A program made the position numbers and the translations under genes. From Niastella caeni (GTDB lineage Bacteria > Bacteroidota > Bacteroidia > Chitinophagales > Chitinophagaceae): a DNA stretch of 64,000 nucleotides. The first letter of the stretch is position 1; each line of letters begins with the position of its first letter. Below the pieces are notes generated by a model. That model had not been told where the DNA came from and did not search any database. It worked only from the letters and a program-made list of their open reading frames with translations. This document shows positions 51,974 to 61,227 of this stretch, piece after piece. The stretch is from positions 805,347 through 869,346 of the forward strand of contig NZ_STFF01000001.1 of assembly GCF_004834005.1 (NCBI RefSeq), written 5' to 3'.

Positions 51974-52013
51974 GGACTACCTGGAATATAAAAACCGGAC
52001 ACCTTAATAGTCC
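51974..52013. promoter_or_regulatory. Second MocR-type operator-like pair, upstream of the PepSY-like gene
   Basis: GGACTACC (51974-51981) and AATAGTCC (52006-52013) form an inverted pair with 32-base spacing, matching the pair at 50338. It lies 52 bases upstream of the PepSY-like gene's ATG. A sequence TACCTTTA (52025-52032), close to the Bacteroidota TAnnTTTG -7 element, follows it. Confidence 0.55.
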
Positions 52014-52064
52014 AAATACCTTTTACCTTTACGTCCGATTATTTAAAGTTTAAAAGTTTTAGCC

Positions 52065-52529
52065 ATGAAAAAGTTGTTTATCATGTTCTCAGCCCTGTTG
52101 CTTAGTTTCAGTTTAATTGCCCGTGATCCTGGTCCGGGTGAAATTGACGAAAAACTGATCAAAACGTTCACCACCAGTTTTCCGAAAGCTGAGCGGGTTC
52201 ATTGGTATGAATTACCTAAAGCCTGGGTGGTAAATTTTGTCGCAGAAGGCGTTCGTTCGCGTATTGTGTACCTGAAAGACGGTAGAATAACCGAATTTAC
52301 CCGGTATTATACTGAGGCGAACCTTCCTTTCCTCATCCGTTCGAAAATCAAAAACACTTATCCAAAGAAAAATATCTTTGGCGTTGTTGAAGTTACTTTG
52401 ATCTCAGAAACCGGCGCCTCCAGAGTGGAGTATTTTGTAAAGCTGGAAGATGAAAAAAGCTGGATGACCGTTAAATCGGATAACGAAGGCAATTTGAACA
52501 TAGAAGAAAAATATAAAAAGGCGCAGTAA
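52065..52529 (+). CDS. Secreted PepSY-like protein
   Basis: 154 residues with signal peptide 1-19 (FSLIARD). The mature part resembles the small PepSY-like (putative beta-lactamase-inhibitor-like) domain: FTTSFPKAERVHWYELPKAWVVNFVAEGVRSRIVYLKDGRITEFTRYY, with alternating aromatic and charged residues, and a C-terminal tail with no further domain. Its exact role is unknown; such proteins are often induced under stress. The paired half-sites upstream suggest control by the MocR-type regulator. A strong hairpin terminator follows. Confidence 0.75.
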   Translation: MKKLFIMFSALLLSFSLIARDPGPGEIDEKLIKTFTTSFPKAERVHWYELPKAWVVNFVAEGVRSRIVYLKDGRITEFTRYYTEANLPFLIRSKIKNTYPKKNIFGVVEVTLISETGASRVEYFVKLEDEKSWMTVKSDNEGNLNIEEKYKKAQ

Positions 52530-52562
52530 GAAAAGCTGAATTCAGTAACCAGGTCCTGAAAA

Positions 52563-52605
52563 GCTGAAGGGTTGAAAATTATTCTTTCAACCCTTCAGCA
52601 TTATA
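52563..52605. terminator. Strong hairpin terminator between convergent genes
   Basis: Perfect 15-bp stem GCTGAAGGGTTGAAA (52563-52577) / TTTCAACCCTTCAGC (52585-52599) with a 7-base loop, 33 bases after the PepSY-like stop. Tail ATTATATTTTA on the plus strand and CTTTTCAG on the minus strand; it probably ends transcription from both sides. Confidence 0.8.
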
Positions 52606-52644
52606 TTTTATAACAAACCTTTTTTTCCTACATACGCTCCGTTT

Positions 52645-54516
52645 CTAAAACAAATCATACGTCGGGTATCCTGACACTTTACTCAAACCTGCTTCTATAG
52701 CGCTTTTCATCGTCCAGCCGCAACCATCGTTGGAAGGGTTATTGTTAACGATCACTGAATAACTTAAACCATTTCCCAACTCTACAAGGAAAGACCTGGT
52801 TCCGTCAAAACAACCATTATGATTTTGCAGGCTGCCTGATACGATCCAGCCGCATCCGTAACCATTATTCAAAGCCGTACCGGTAACCATGGTAGTGTGC
52901 GTAGGCGTTGTAAGCACATCGCTGGGAATGGAAGCACCGTCTACCCGGTTCAGGAATTTTAAGAGATCGATCGGGCGGGCAACCCAACCGCCAAAACCGG
53001 CCCACAATTGCAGGTTCATTTTATCCATCGGCACATAGGTAGCTTCACCGGCCTTTGCATTTCCTGATGCAGCACCTACATACATAGTATTTCCAATACC
53101 GCATTTGGTTAACACGCTGCTACGGATATAATTTTCGTATGATTGTCCGCTTACCTGTTCAATGATCCGCGCCAGAATGAAGAAGTTGGTGTTGGAATAA
53201 ATATACTTGTCAGAAGTATCGGTTGTAATGAGGTCTGATGCATTGAGCAGTACATTCATAGCATCATCAGCCGTTTTATTCTGGTCCCAGAAAACTGATT
53301 CACCATTACAGCTACGCAAACCCGAAGTATGCGTTAACAACTGGCGAACGGTTATCTTGTTTAACTTTTCTTTTCCGGCAGGGGTAGCATACTTTGAACC
53401 CAGGATGCTGTTGGGACCAAACACCGGTTTATCCAATGAGATTTTATGCTGGTCCATCAACGTCATTACACCTACTGAAGTCACCGGTTTTGATATGCTC
53501 ATGATACGTAGCGGTTGATCGGGCGACATCTCTTCGCCGCTGGCCGCATCAGCATAACCATACCCTTTCGCAAATACCAGTCTTCCATTTTTACAAATAG
53601 CGATCGATAAGCCTTTTACACTTTGGCTGCTCATGTATTGATTAACAGCCTCATCAATGGCAGCAATGTCAGACCCTTTCATATTGGTGTTGGTCCAAAT
53701 GGCATTGTACTCACAACTATTGCCCGATGAATATGCATTTACATATGTAGGTTTATATCCCTGGTAGTACATGTTGTCAAACACATACTGGTAATTGCCA
53801 TTGCTGACGCCATGCCTTGCTGCCCATAACGGACTTGCTATTTTTTCCCAAATAGCAGCATACAGGTTAGTGCCATTTTTTGTATAGCCGCTTACCGTTT
53901 TCAACGCATACCCCTGCTTGGTATAATCGTTAAACGCCTGCTGGTATTGGCTTGCGGTAAGATTATGCCGCGCTACATACGCATTGCCGGCGCTCTTCTC
54001 CCATATGCCTGCAAAATATTCTATGTTGTTCACCACATACCCTGATACATGTAACAACCGGTATCCCTGCTTAGAGAAATCGTCAAATGCTTTCTGGTAT
54101 TGGGCCGCTGTTAAATTGTGCCGGGCAGCCCATGCAGCTCCGGAAGTTTTTTGCCAGATGGCGGCAAACTTGGCCTGGCTGCCTACGCCATACCCCGATA
54201 CATGTGTAAGCCGGAATCCTTTTTTTGTAAAATCATCAAAGGCTGCCTGATAATCCTGGCTCGATAAACCATGGCGCGCAGCCCATTCCGGACCAGCCTT
54301 CTTCTCCCATAAAGCAATATATCGCTCTTGTCCGCTGCAAGTGTAACCACTCACCGTAGAAAGCCTGTAACCATCCTTTACGTAATCATCGAACGCAGCC
54401 TGGTATTGTGCAGGACTTAAATTATGCCGCGATACCCATGCCTGCGAAAATGTAATTTGCAAAGACAAAAAGAAACTAAAAAGAACGAGTAAACCTGTTT
54501 GCAAAAATGATTTCAT
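52645..54516 (-). CDS. Secreted polyglycine-hydrolase-like serine hydrolase with five N-terminal tandem repeats
   Basis: 623 residues from the ATG at 54516, which gives a signal peptide ending at ITFSQA; the upstream 21 codons are not a signal. Residues 26-275 are five repeats of about 50 residues, each with WxxRHxLSxxxYQxAFDDxxxxGYRLxxVSGY and ending in YxAIWxK. Residues 280-620 are a class C beta-lactamase/D-Ala-D-Ala carboxypeptidase fold: SxxK nucleophile in MSISKPVTSVG (Ser340-Lys343), YSN (about 439-441) in YSNTNFFI and HTSGL. The repeat-plus-beta-lactamase arrangement is that of fungal polyglycine hydrolases, which cleave plant chitinase linkers. Substrate here is unknown. Confidence 0.9.
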   Translation of the reverse strand: MKSFLQTGLLVLFSFFLSLQITFSQAWVSRHNLSPAQYQAAFDDYVKDGYRLSTVSGYTCSGQERYIALWEKKAGPEWAARHGLSSQDYQAAFDDFTKKGFRLTHVSGYGVGSQAKFAAIWQKTSGAAWAARHNLTAAQYQKAFDDFSKQGYRLLHVSGYVVNNIEYFAGIWEKSAGNAYVARHNLTASQYQQAFNDYTKQGYALKTVSGYTKNGTNLYAAIWEKIASPLWAARHGVSNGNYQYVFDNMYYQGYKPTYVNAYSSGNSCEYNAIWTNTNMKGSDIAAIDEAVNQYMSSQSVKGLSIAICKNGRLVFAKGYGYADAASGEEMSPDQPLRIMSISKPVTSVGVMTLMDQHKISLDKPVFGPNSILGSKYATPAGKEKLNKITVRQLLTHTSGLRSCNGESVFWDQNKTADDAMNVLLNASDLITTDTSDKYIYSNTNFFILARIIEQVSGQSYENYIRSSVLTKCGIGNTMYVGAASGNAKAGEATYVPMDKMNLQLWAGFGGWVARPIDLLKFLNRVDGASIPSDVLTTPTHTTMVTGTALNNGYGCGWIVSGSLQNHNGCFDGTRSFLVELGNGLSYSVIVNNNPSNDGCGWTMKSAIEAGLSKVSGYPTYDLF

Positions 54517-54836
54517 TGTAAGCCTTTTAAAGTGTTTTAATAATTTGATACAAAAAGATCCCTGTAGGCCATTGTACAATAGCCGGTAATCCTTTTATTA
54601 AAAATGTTTGATTGCTAATAATCGGCGAACCTTACTGATGCGGAAAGATCAGTTGCTCTGATCTGAATTCATAAAGCGGAGTAACTATCGATGCTGCAAA
54701 ATCGAATGCAAATGTACTTGCTCATTACAGCGAAATCAATACCACAATAGTGGTAAGTTTAAATTCTTTGACGAAAATCAAGTTGAGGCTTGTTCAAACA
54801 GTAAGTGTTACACTAAGTGGGTATACCGTAAGGCTT
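54517..54836. other. 320-base gap, promoter region of the serine hydrolase
   Basis: No gene is recognised. A weak dyad GATCAG-TTGCT-CTGATC lies at 54647-54663. The rest is AT-rich sequence without a clear terminator for the preceding leftward gene at 54837. Confidence 0.4.
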
Positions 54837-55220
54837 TTACTTTTTTGAAAAATAGGGTACATGGTCCCGGCTAACTGTTTCCTTCTGCTGCCAGTAAGCA
54901 AGAGTAACCACATGACCATTAGATGTTTTTATTGATCTTCCAAAAATAGCATTGGTGGGATTGAATGTAACATCGGTAACACCTATGGTATAGGTAGCAG
55001 GCGGCGGTGTTGCAACTTCAACAGTTGCGTCGGTAGTGGTAGCCGAAGTTGCTGCAGGTGAAGCCTTCGGTGGTGGGGAAGCTACTACCACTACGGTATA
55101 TTTATTGAACTCCAGTAATGGTTTTAAAAAATCAACCCGTTGTTGCGACGCATTCTTTTCTACTATGGCGCATTTAACACCATCCAGTTCTTCAAACTCA
55201 TGATTTTTATTGATTGCCAT
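54837..55220 (-). CDS. Hypothetical conserved protein with a proline/alanine-rich linker
   Basis: 127 residues from the ATG at 55220 (the open frame continues upstream to a TTG overlapping nuoN, which I reject). The N-terminal 45 residues, NKNHEFEELDGVKCAIVEKNASQQRV then LLEFNKYTVVVV, form a small alpha/beta unit; a low-complexity linker of PPPKASPAATSATTTDAT type (about 53-72) follows, and a C-terminal domain (about 78-127) with YTIGVTDVTFNPTNAIFGRSIKTSNG. Not recognised. It is 70 bases beyond nuoN in the same direction and could be an end-of-operon gene. Confidence 0.65.
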   Translation of the reverse strand: MAINKNHEFEELDGVKCAIVEKNASQQRVDFLKPLLEFNKYTVVVVASPPPKASPAATSATTTDATVEVATPPPATYTIGVTDVTFNPTNAIFGRSIKTSNGHVVTLAYWQQKETVSRDHVPYFSKK

Positions 55221-55290
55221 AACGAATGAATAAATTCCAAAATACAAATTACCAGTTCCATATAAAGGCAGGTTGCGAATTCCAGCCCTA

Positions 55291-56700
55291 TCAAAATCCA
55301 AAACTCAACGAATGAATGTAATCATATACATACCCTGCCAGTCCTGTAACTATAATACCCACAATACAAATGACCATGGCTAATTTGGCATAAGCAGGTA
55401 TGATTAACCGTTCAATAGGCTGTTCATTGGCATCCATGAAGATCGCCTTCACAATTCGCAGGTAATAATAAAAAGAGATGATCATGTTCAATGCCGCAAT
55501 GGTGATCAACACATAATTACCTTTTCCTGCGCCCGACATTAACAGGAAGAACTTCCCAAAGAACCCTGCAGTGGGCGGAACACCTGCCAGTGAAAACAAT
55601 GCGATCGTAAGCACCCAGGATAATACCGGGTTGGTTTTATAAAAACCTTTATAATCGCTCACCTGTTCCCTGCCCGTTACAGCGCTTACCAATGCCACTA
55701 CACCGAAAGCCGCCAGGTTGGAGAAAACATAAATAAGTACAAAATAAACAACCGATGCTGTTGCCAGCTGCGAGCTTCCGGTTATCCCAACTAAAATAAA
55801 ACCGATCTGCGCAATGGAAGAAAAGGCCAAAAATCGTTTAATATTATTCTGCCTTATCGCAAACAGATTGCCGATCAAAATGGTTAGCACCGATAATACA
55901 AATAACATGTTGTACCAGGTTGCGGCCATTGGTTTAAACACCGTGTATAAAACAGAAACAAATGCAAACAACACCGAACCTTTTGAGATCACCGATAACC
56001 AGGAGGTAACCGCTACCGGTGCGCCTTCATATACATCGGCCGTCCATAAATGAAAAGGCACAACAGATATTTTAAAGGCAAAACCAGACAATAGTAACAC
56101 AAAAGCAAATACCTGTAAAGATCCACCGGTAATATGACCAGCCATTTCACTGAACGTGAGCGTACCGGTTGCGCCATATACCAGCGAAATACCAAACAAC
56201 AATAATCCCGATGCAAATGCCGATGACATTATAAACTTCATAGCTGCCTCTGAAGATCTCCTTTTACCCAGATCGAAGTTGGCCATCGCAGCCAGCGGAA
56301 TACTTGATAATTCCAATCCTATATAAAACATCAGGAGGTTACCGGCTGAGATCATAAAGAACATGCCCAACAGCGTGCACAACAACAAAATGTAAAACTC
56401 CGGAACGTGATCATGCTTTTTTAGCCAGTCGGCTGATTGCAGAGACACGATCAGCGTACCCAGGCTCAAAATATTTTTTTCCAGTACGATCAAGGGATTG
56501 GTGAGAAACATTTCATTAAATAACATGCCTTGCTGATTGCCCACAAATCCTGCAGCCAGGTTCAGCAGCAGCAATCCGTTGGCGAGGTTCAGTATTTTTT
56601 CGTTAGAAATGTCTGTTCCAATTTTCAACAGTAACAGGATAAAGATGATCACCGTAATGATCAGTTCCTGTTTCATGAGTATAATAAAGTCGATCAACAT
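55291..56700 (-). CDS. nuoN: NADH-quinone oxidoreductase subunit N
   Basis: 469-residue Mrp antiporter-like membrane subunit of complex I, the distal proton channel in the membrane arm. About fourteen membrane helices. Conserved features: LLMFYIGLELSSIPLAAMANFDLGKRRSSEAAMKFIMSSAFASGLLLFGISLVYG (with the key Glu of TM5 and the TM7 lysine), FKISVVPFHLWTADVYEGAP, and the NNIKRFLAFSSIAQIGFILVG region. It is the last nuo gene, preceded by nuoM with a 92-base gap that contains a word repeat (TCGTTGCCTTGCTGCCTCGTTGCC). The start could be codon 9. Confidence 0.96.
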   Translation of the reverse strand: MLIDFIILMKQELIITVIIFILLLLKIGTDISNEKILNLANGLLLLNLAAGFVGNQQGMLFNEMFLTNPLIVLEKNILSLGTLIVSLQSADWLKKHDHVPEFYILLLCTLLGMFFMISAGNLLMFYIGLELSSIPLAAMANFDLGKRRSSEAAMKFIMSSAFASGLLLFGISLVYGATGTLTFSEMAGHITGGSLQVFAFVLLLSGFAFKISVVPFHLWTADVYEGAPVAVTSWLSVISKGSVLFAFVSVLYTVFKPMAATWYNMLFVLSVLTILIGNLFAIRQNNIKRFLAFSSIAQIGFILVGITGSSQLATASVVYFVLIYVFSNLAAFGVVALVSAVTGREQVSDYKGFYKTNPVLSWVLTIALFSLAGVPPTAGFFGKFFLLMSGAGKGNYVLITIAALNMIISFYYYLRIVKAIFMDANEQPIERLIIPAYAKLAMVICIVGIIVTGLAGYVYDYIHSLSFGF

Positions 56701-56792
56701 AGTTTATTGCATATTGTCTACTGTCTCGTTGCCTTGCTGCCTCGTTGCCTTTATGCCCCGGCTTTCCTTTCACGTATCACGATTGCCATTCC

Positions 56793-58265
56793 CTATTGCT
56801 TAATAAGTTCCGTAAGCCAGAAAGGCGCAATACCAATAGCCAGTATTCCAATTATTAAAATAGCAGCCGCTGCCTTCTCATTCCAGCCGGCATCAGTCAG
56901 GGTATTACCCAATGATGACCCACTATCCGTTACTTGCAAAGGCCCCATGATCACTTTACCCATGGCTCTTAAGATGTATACGGCCGTTACTACAATAGAC
57001 GCACAGGCTAGTATAGTTGCAATGCGGTACAAGGCTTCTGCATTTTGCCAAGCGCCCATGAAGACCGTTACTTCTGCCACAAAACCACTTAACCCTGGCA
57101 ATCCCAACGAACACAGACCGGCTATTACAAATACTGTAGCAATGAACGGCATCACTTTCAATAAGCCACCCAATTGAGCTACCTGCCGCGTATGCGTTCT
57201 ATCGTACAACATGCCAATGGCGGCAAAGAAAAGAGCCGTCATCAATCCATGCGATACCATTTGCATTACCGCTCCCATAATAGCCGTTTTGGTTAACATG
57301 CCTATGCCCAATAACACAAACCCGCAATGGCTAACAGAAGAATAAGCATTGATGTATTTCAAATCGGTTTGCATCATGGTAGCGAAAGCACCGTAAATGA
57401 TGGCAATGGTGGCGAGCATGATGATGATCCATGAATAAGCTTGTGCTGCTTCAGGCATTAATAACGTTGCCACCCGCAAACATCCGTAACCACCCAGCTT
57501 CATGGATATGCCTGCCAAAAACATCGATGCAGCGGTAGGCGCCGATGAGTGTCCATCAGGCACCCAGGTGTGAAATGGAAATAAAGCGGTAAAAACACCA
57601 AAACCAACAAAGGCAAAGGGGAAGAAGATCTTTTGCACCTCTACCGGTATATGCAATTGCGCGATCTGTAACAGATCAAATGTATGTTCGCCTGCGACAG
57701 TTTGAGTATTGAAATAAATGCCGGCCAAAGCAACAAAAACCAATGCGCTGCCGCCCATCAACATCAGGGCCAGTTTCATAGCGCTGTATTCTTTTCGTCC
57801 GCTGCCCCAGATACCAATGAGCAGGAATTTGGGAATAACCGCCACTTCCAGGAAAAAGAAAAGTGTGAATAGATCGAGCGATATAAAAAAGCCATAGGCG
57901 CCCATGCTTAAGAGCGTCAGCAGAAAGAAAAATTCTTTATTCAGCTTTTCCATCGACCACGAAACCAATATTCCTGCAATGGTCACAAAGGCGGTCAACA
58001 GGATCATGGCAATGGAAATACCATCGGCGCCAATATGGTAATGAATGTTGAGCGGCGTAAACCAAACATAATCTTCTTCAAACAACATAAGCGCCTGATC
58101 GCCGGCGGCACGTTGTTGCCAATAAGCAACAAGCAGTATAAAAGCATAGATCAATTGCACAACCGCGCCACTTAACGCTACCACGCGTACCTGCCGCAAG
58201 CCATTACACAATAACAGTGCTATGGCTGTGATAAGTGGTAGTATTATGAGTATCGATAACGACAT
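56793..58265 (-). CDS. nuoM: NADH-quinone oxidoreductase subunit M
   Basis: 490-residue antiporter-like proton-pumping subunit of complex I. Conserved features: YHIGADGISIAMILLTAFVT, FFLEVAVIPKFLLIGIWG (with the Glu of TM5), PFHTWVPDGHSSAPTAASMFLAGISMKLGGYGCLR and DLKYINAYSSVSHCGFVLLGI, GLPGLSGFVAEVTVFMG near the end. Complete length for NuoM. 70 bases separate it from nuoL upstream; the nuoL-nuoM gap also contains a short word repeat (CTTGCCTCGTTGCCTTTATGCC). Confidence 0.97.
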   Translation of the reverse strand: MSLSILIILPLITAIALLLCNGLRQVRVVALSGAVVQLIYAFILLVAYWQQRAAGDQALMLFEEDYVWFTPLNIHYHIGADGISIAMILLTAFVTIAGILVSWSMEKLNKEFFFLLTLLSMGAYGFFISLDLFTLFFFLEVAVIPKFLLIGIWGSGRKEYSAMKLALMLMGGSALVFVALAGIYFNTQTVAGEHTFDLLQIAQLHIPVEVQKIFFPFAFVGFGVFTALFPFHTWVPDGHSSAPTAASMFLAGISMKLGGYGCLRVATLLMPEAAQAYSWIIIMLATIAIIYGAFATMMQTDLKYINAYSSVSHCGFVLLGIGMLTKTAIMGAVMQMVSHGLMTALFFAAIGMLYDRTHTRQVAQLGGLLKVMPFIATVFVIAGLCSLGLPGLSGFVAEVTVFMGAWQNAEALYRIATILACASIVVTAVYILRAMGKVIMGPLQVTDSGSSLGNTLTDAGWNEKAAAAILIIGILAIGIAPFWLTELIKQ

Positions 58266-58335
58266 ATTTATGTTTACTGGTTTATTTTTATGTTGCTTAC
58301 TAATGCTTCCCTTTATACCTCTTGCCTCGTTGCCT

Positions 58336-60276
58336 TTATGCCTTTAATAAATAGATAAACACCCCCGCCAAGGCTACAATTCCCCCAAAAAAATATATGG
58401 CATAAGATTGCACACTGCCCGACTGTAATGCTTTTATCTGCTCTGAAATACGGGTAGTTGTTAACCCCAGCCAATTCATACATCCATCAACAATATACTT
58501 GTCTATCCAGGCGGCGGGTTTTGCTATGCCGTTAAATATGATCTTTTTAGTGACGAACAGGTACAGTTCATCAAAATAGAATTTCTGCCTGGCCGCCCGG
58601 TACAACCCACCCCATGCAGCCGCGAGTTTTTGCGGTCGCTGATTTTCTTTATAATAAAGTATGTACGCCAGCATAATACCGGCAATGGCCATGGCAACAG
58701 GTGCAATGGAGAAACTTATTGGAATGGCAATTTCTTCTCCCTGCCCGTTGAATGATACATAATGTGAGAAAGGAATAAACCCAACCATTATCGCCGCCAC
58801 CGCTAAGAATATTAATGGCAGTTTCATACTAACAGTACCTTCGCCATGTTCATTACTACTATGACCATGTGCAGGCGGTTTGTTCCAGAAAATACAGAAA
58901 TACAAGCGGAACATATAAAAGGCGGTAATGCCGGATGTGATTAATGCTATGTAATAAATGAAACGATTATTTTCCCAGGCCGTCATCAAAATTTCTTCCT
59001 TACTAAAAAAACCGGCCAAAGGTGGTATGCCGGCTATGGCCATACAAGCAATCAAAAATGTAATATGCGTCAATGGCATGAACTTTCGCACACCACCCAT
59101 ATTGCTCATTTCGTTGGTATGAATAAAATGGATAACCGCACCTGCGCCCAGGAACAACAATGATTTAAAGAAAGCATGGGTAAACAAATGAAAGAGCGAT
59201 GCACTGTAACCGCTATTGGTAGCTGTTCCAAACGCAGGCACACCCAATACAAACAGCATGTAGCCTATCTGTGAAATAGTAGAATAAGCCAGCACCCGTT
59301 TGATGTCCGTTTGTGTGCAGGCAATAATGGCGGCGAGAAAAGCTGAGACAGCGCCTATCCATGTAATTATCTGCAATACAGACAAATCAATTAAATACAC
59401 CGGATATAATCGGGCTACCAGGTACACACCGGCCACCACCATGGTAGCTGCATGGATCAATGCCGATACCGGTGTAGGCCCTTCCATGGCATCGGGCAAC
59501 CAGATATGCAGCGGGAACATGGCCGACTTGCCCGCGCCGCCAATAAATACCAGAGTTAGCGCCCAACTCAGCACGGGGAAACCCAGGAAAGTAGTCCCGG
59601 CAATTTGCGACCATGGCGTCGAATTTGTATCTGTTAATCTTTGTATCAATGTACCAAAATCGAGCGTGCCGCTATAAAATGCGAGAATCAATATCCCGAT
59701 CAAAAATCCCAGATCAGCAAAACGGGTAACAATAAATGCTTTTTTAGCTGCCGCCACAGCAGTCGGTCTATCGTAATAAAAACCGATGAGTAAGAAAGAA
59801 GATACACCTACCAGTTCCCAAAAAATATAGATCTGCAATATATTGGTAGAAAGTACCAAACCAAGCATCGAAAATGTAAACAATGCAAGAAAGGCATAAT
59901 AGATGGCGAACCGGTTTTCACCTTTCATGTAACCAAGACTAAACACATGCACCATCAGGGAAACAAAAGTTACCACAACCAGCATCATTACCGAAGCGGG
60001 ATCGAGCAGGATGCCCATATCGATAGACAAGCCGGGCGAGAATTGCAACCAGGTATATTGTAATGCTGTGACCGGCTGGTACACGCCGTTTATTTTTCCG
60101 CTTATAAAAAAATAATTATACGCGGTGTAGCATGCCAGCACAGTTACGACCACTAAGATCAGCGTACCCAATATGCCCGCCGACCTGGCAAAATGTTTCT
60201 GCCCAAACAGGCCTAAGATCACGAAGCCTGCCAGTGGCAGTAATGGTATGAGTGCTATATAAGTAGAGTAATCCAT
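58336..60276 (-). CDS. nuoL: NADH-quinone oxidoreductase subunit L
   Basis: 646-residue antiporter-like subunit that carries the long lateral helix of complex I. The longest frame begins at a TTG at 60291; the ATG at 60276 (MDYSTYIALIPLLPLAGFV) is preferred. Features: SIDMGILLDPASVMMLVVVTFVS, IFWELVGVSSFLLIGFYYDRPTAVAAAKKAF, SAMFPLHIWLPDAMEGPTPVSALIHAATMVVAGVYL, and TQTDIKRVLAYSTISQIGYM; the C-terminal half carries the extra helices and the lateral-helix region. It is the largest subunit in this operon and intact. Confidence 0.96.
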   Translation of the reverse strand: MDYSTYIALIPLLPLAGFVILGLFGQKHFARSAGILGTLILVVVTVLACYTAYNYFFISGKINGVYQPVTALQYTWLQFSPGLSIDMGILLDPASVMMLVVVTFVSLMVHVFSLGYMKGENRFAIYYAFLALFTFSMLGLVLSTNILQIYIFWELVGVSSFLLIGFYYDRPTAVAAAKKAFIVTRFADLGFLIGILILAFYSGTLDFGTLIQRLTDTNSTPWSQIAGTTFLGFPVLSWALTLVFIGGAGKSAMFPLHIWLPDAMEGPTPVSALIHAATMVVAGVYLVARLYPVYLIDLSVLQIITWIGAVSAFLAAIIACTQTDIKRVLAYSTISQIGYMLFVLGVPAFGTATNSGYSASLFHLFTHAFFKSLLFLGAGAVIHFIHTNEMSNMGGVRKFMPLTHITFLIACMAIAGIPPLAGFFSKEEILMTAWENNRFIYYIALITSGITAFYMFRLYFCIFWNKPPAHGHSSNEHGEGTVSMKLPLIFLAVAAIMVGFIPFSHYVSFNGQGEEIAIPISFSIAPVAMAIAGIMLAYILYYKENQRPQKLAAAWGGLYRAARQKFYFDELYLFVTKKIIFNGIAKPAAWIDKYIVDGCMNWLGLTTTRISEQIKALQSGSVQSYAIYFFGGIVALAGVFIYLLKA

Positions 60277-60301
60277 ATGGTAAATGGTCAATATTCTACA
60301 T

Positions 60302-60616
60302 TCAATATTTCATTTCCTGTGTTTCTTCCACATCAATCGATCTGTGGTTTCTGTACAGATTAATGATTATCGCAATAGCCACGGCTGCTTCAGCAGCGGC
60401 AACAGTTATAATAAACAGGGAAAAGAAAACGCCATTCAGCTTATCAGGGTACAGGTATTTGTTGAAAGCAACGAAGTTGATGTTCACGCTGTTTAGGATC
60501 AGCTCAATAGACATGAGCATGGTGATCAGGTTGCGCCGGGTGAACAGTCCGTACATGCCAATGAAAAACAGGGCAGTGCTAACAAACAGGATATGTGTTA
60601 ATGGAATGCTGCTCAT
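60302..60616 (-). CDS. nuoK: NADH-quinone oxidoreductase subunit K
   Basis: 104-residue subunit of the complex I membrane arm with three membrane helices (about 5-22, 29-50 and 63-85). Conserved glutamates: the TM2 Glu in RRNLITMLMSIELILNSVNI and the TM3 Glu in VAAAEAAVAIAIIINLYR, both part of the proton path. Its start overlaps the nuoJ stop by 4 bases (ATGA), and nuoL follows after 25 bases. Confidence 0.97.
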   Translation of the reverse strand: MSSIPLTHILFVSTALFFIGMYGLFTRRNLITMLMSIELILNSVNINFVAFNKYLYPDKLNGVFFSLFIITVAAAEAAVAIAIIINLYRNHRSIDVEETQEMKY

Positions 60617-61227
60617 GTTGTTTTTTCCTCCACCTGCAGGTCTTTTGATTCAGTGATTAATTTACCTGATCCATTTGTGCCAATGGGTGGTATATGCTTT
60701 TGCACAGTTTTCCCTTTGGGAACTGTTTTCATGGCAATGACAATACAACCGATCATTGCTGCCAGCAACAACATACTTACTACTTCAAAAGGCAACACAA
60801 AACCATATTGCCTGGTGTCGAGCATTTGCTCGCCAATGGCCGACACAGGTACCGTAAATGGTTTTGCCGGAATCGCTGGTGTAAAACCATATTCATAGAT
60901 AATGCGATACGAAAAAGCAAAGCCAAACAGCACGGCCAGTAAAGAAAAAAGAATGCGTTTCAATGGAGGCTTTGGCATTTCACTGCCCGATTGCTGCGTT
61001 AGAAAAATAGAGAAGATGATCAGTACTACTACACCGCCTACATATACTATAATTTGAACGGCCGCCACAAATTCTACCTGCATCCAGAAATACCAGGCTG
61101 CCACGCCAACCAGGCTAAACAACAACCAGATGGCGGAACGGAATATCTTTTGGGTAGTTACTGCCAAAACAGCCGTTCCCAGCACAAAGGCTGAAATAAG
61201 ATAGAATATGATTTGAGATGCAGTCAT
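60613..61227 (-). CDS. nuoJ: NADH-quinone oxidoreductase subunit J
   Basis: 204-residue membrane subunit of complex I. The ATG at 61227 is chosen (an upstream TTG extends the frame by three codons). Membrane helices at about 5-25, 29-48, 51-72, 87-108 and 135-165; the sequence FVAAVQIIVYVGGVVVLIIFSIFL matches the conserved TM3 with its pi-bulge tyrosine/glycine region. The C-terminal tail of about 30 residues after the last helix (KAVQKHIPPIGTNG-type) is longer than in E. coli. Downstream nuoK overlaps by 4 bases. Confidence 0.96.
   Translation of the reverse strand: MTASQIIFYLISAFVLGTAVLAVTTQKIFRSAIWLLFSLVGVAAWYFWMQVEFVAAVQIIVYVGGVVVLIIFSIFLTQQSGSEMPKPPLKRILFSLLAVLFGFAFSYRIIYEYGFTPAIPAKPFTVPVSAIGEQMLDTRQYGFVLPFEVVSMLLLAAMIGCIVIAMKTVPKGKTVQKHIPPIGTNGSGKLITESKDLQVEEKTT

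Noticed and set aside
54517..54579. 21 extra N-terminal codons of the polyglycine-hydrolase-like protein
   Set aside because: The upstream codons do not look like a signal, and the ATG at 54516 gives a proper one.
55221..55301. TTG-start extension of the 54837-55220 gene into nuoN
   Set aside because: It would overlap the nuoN stop and add a non-conserved, basic-rich stretch; the ATG at 55220 is more plausible.
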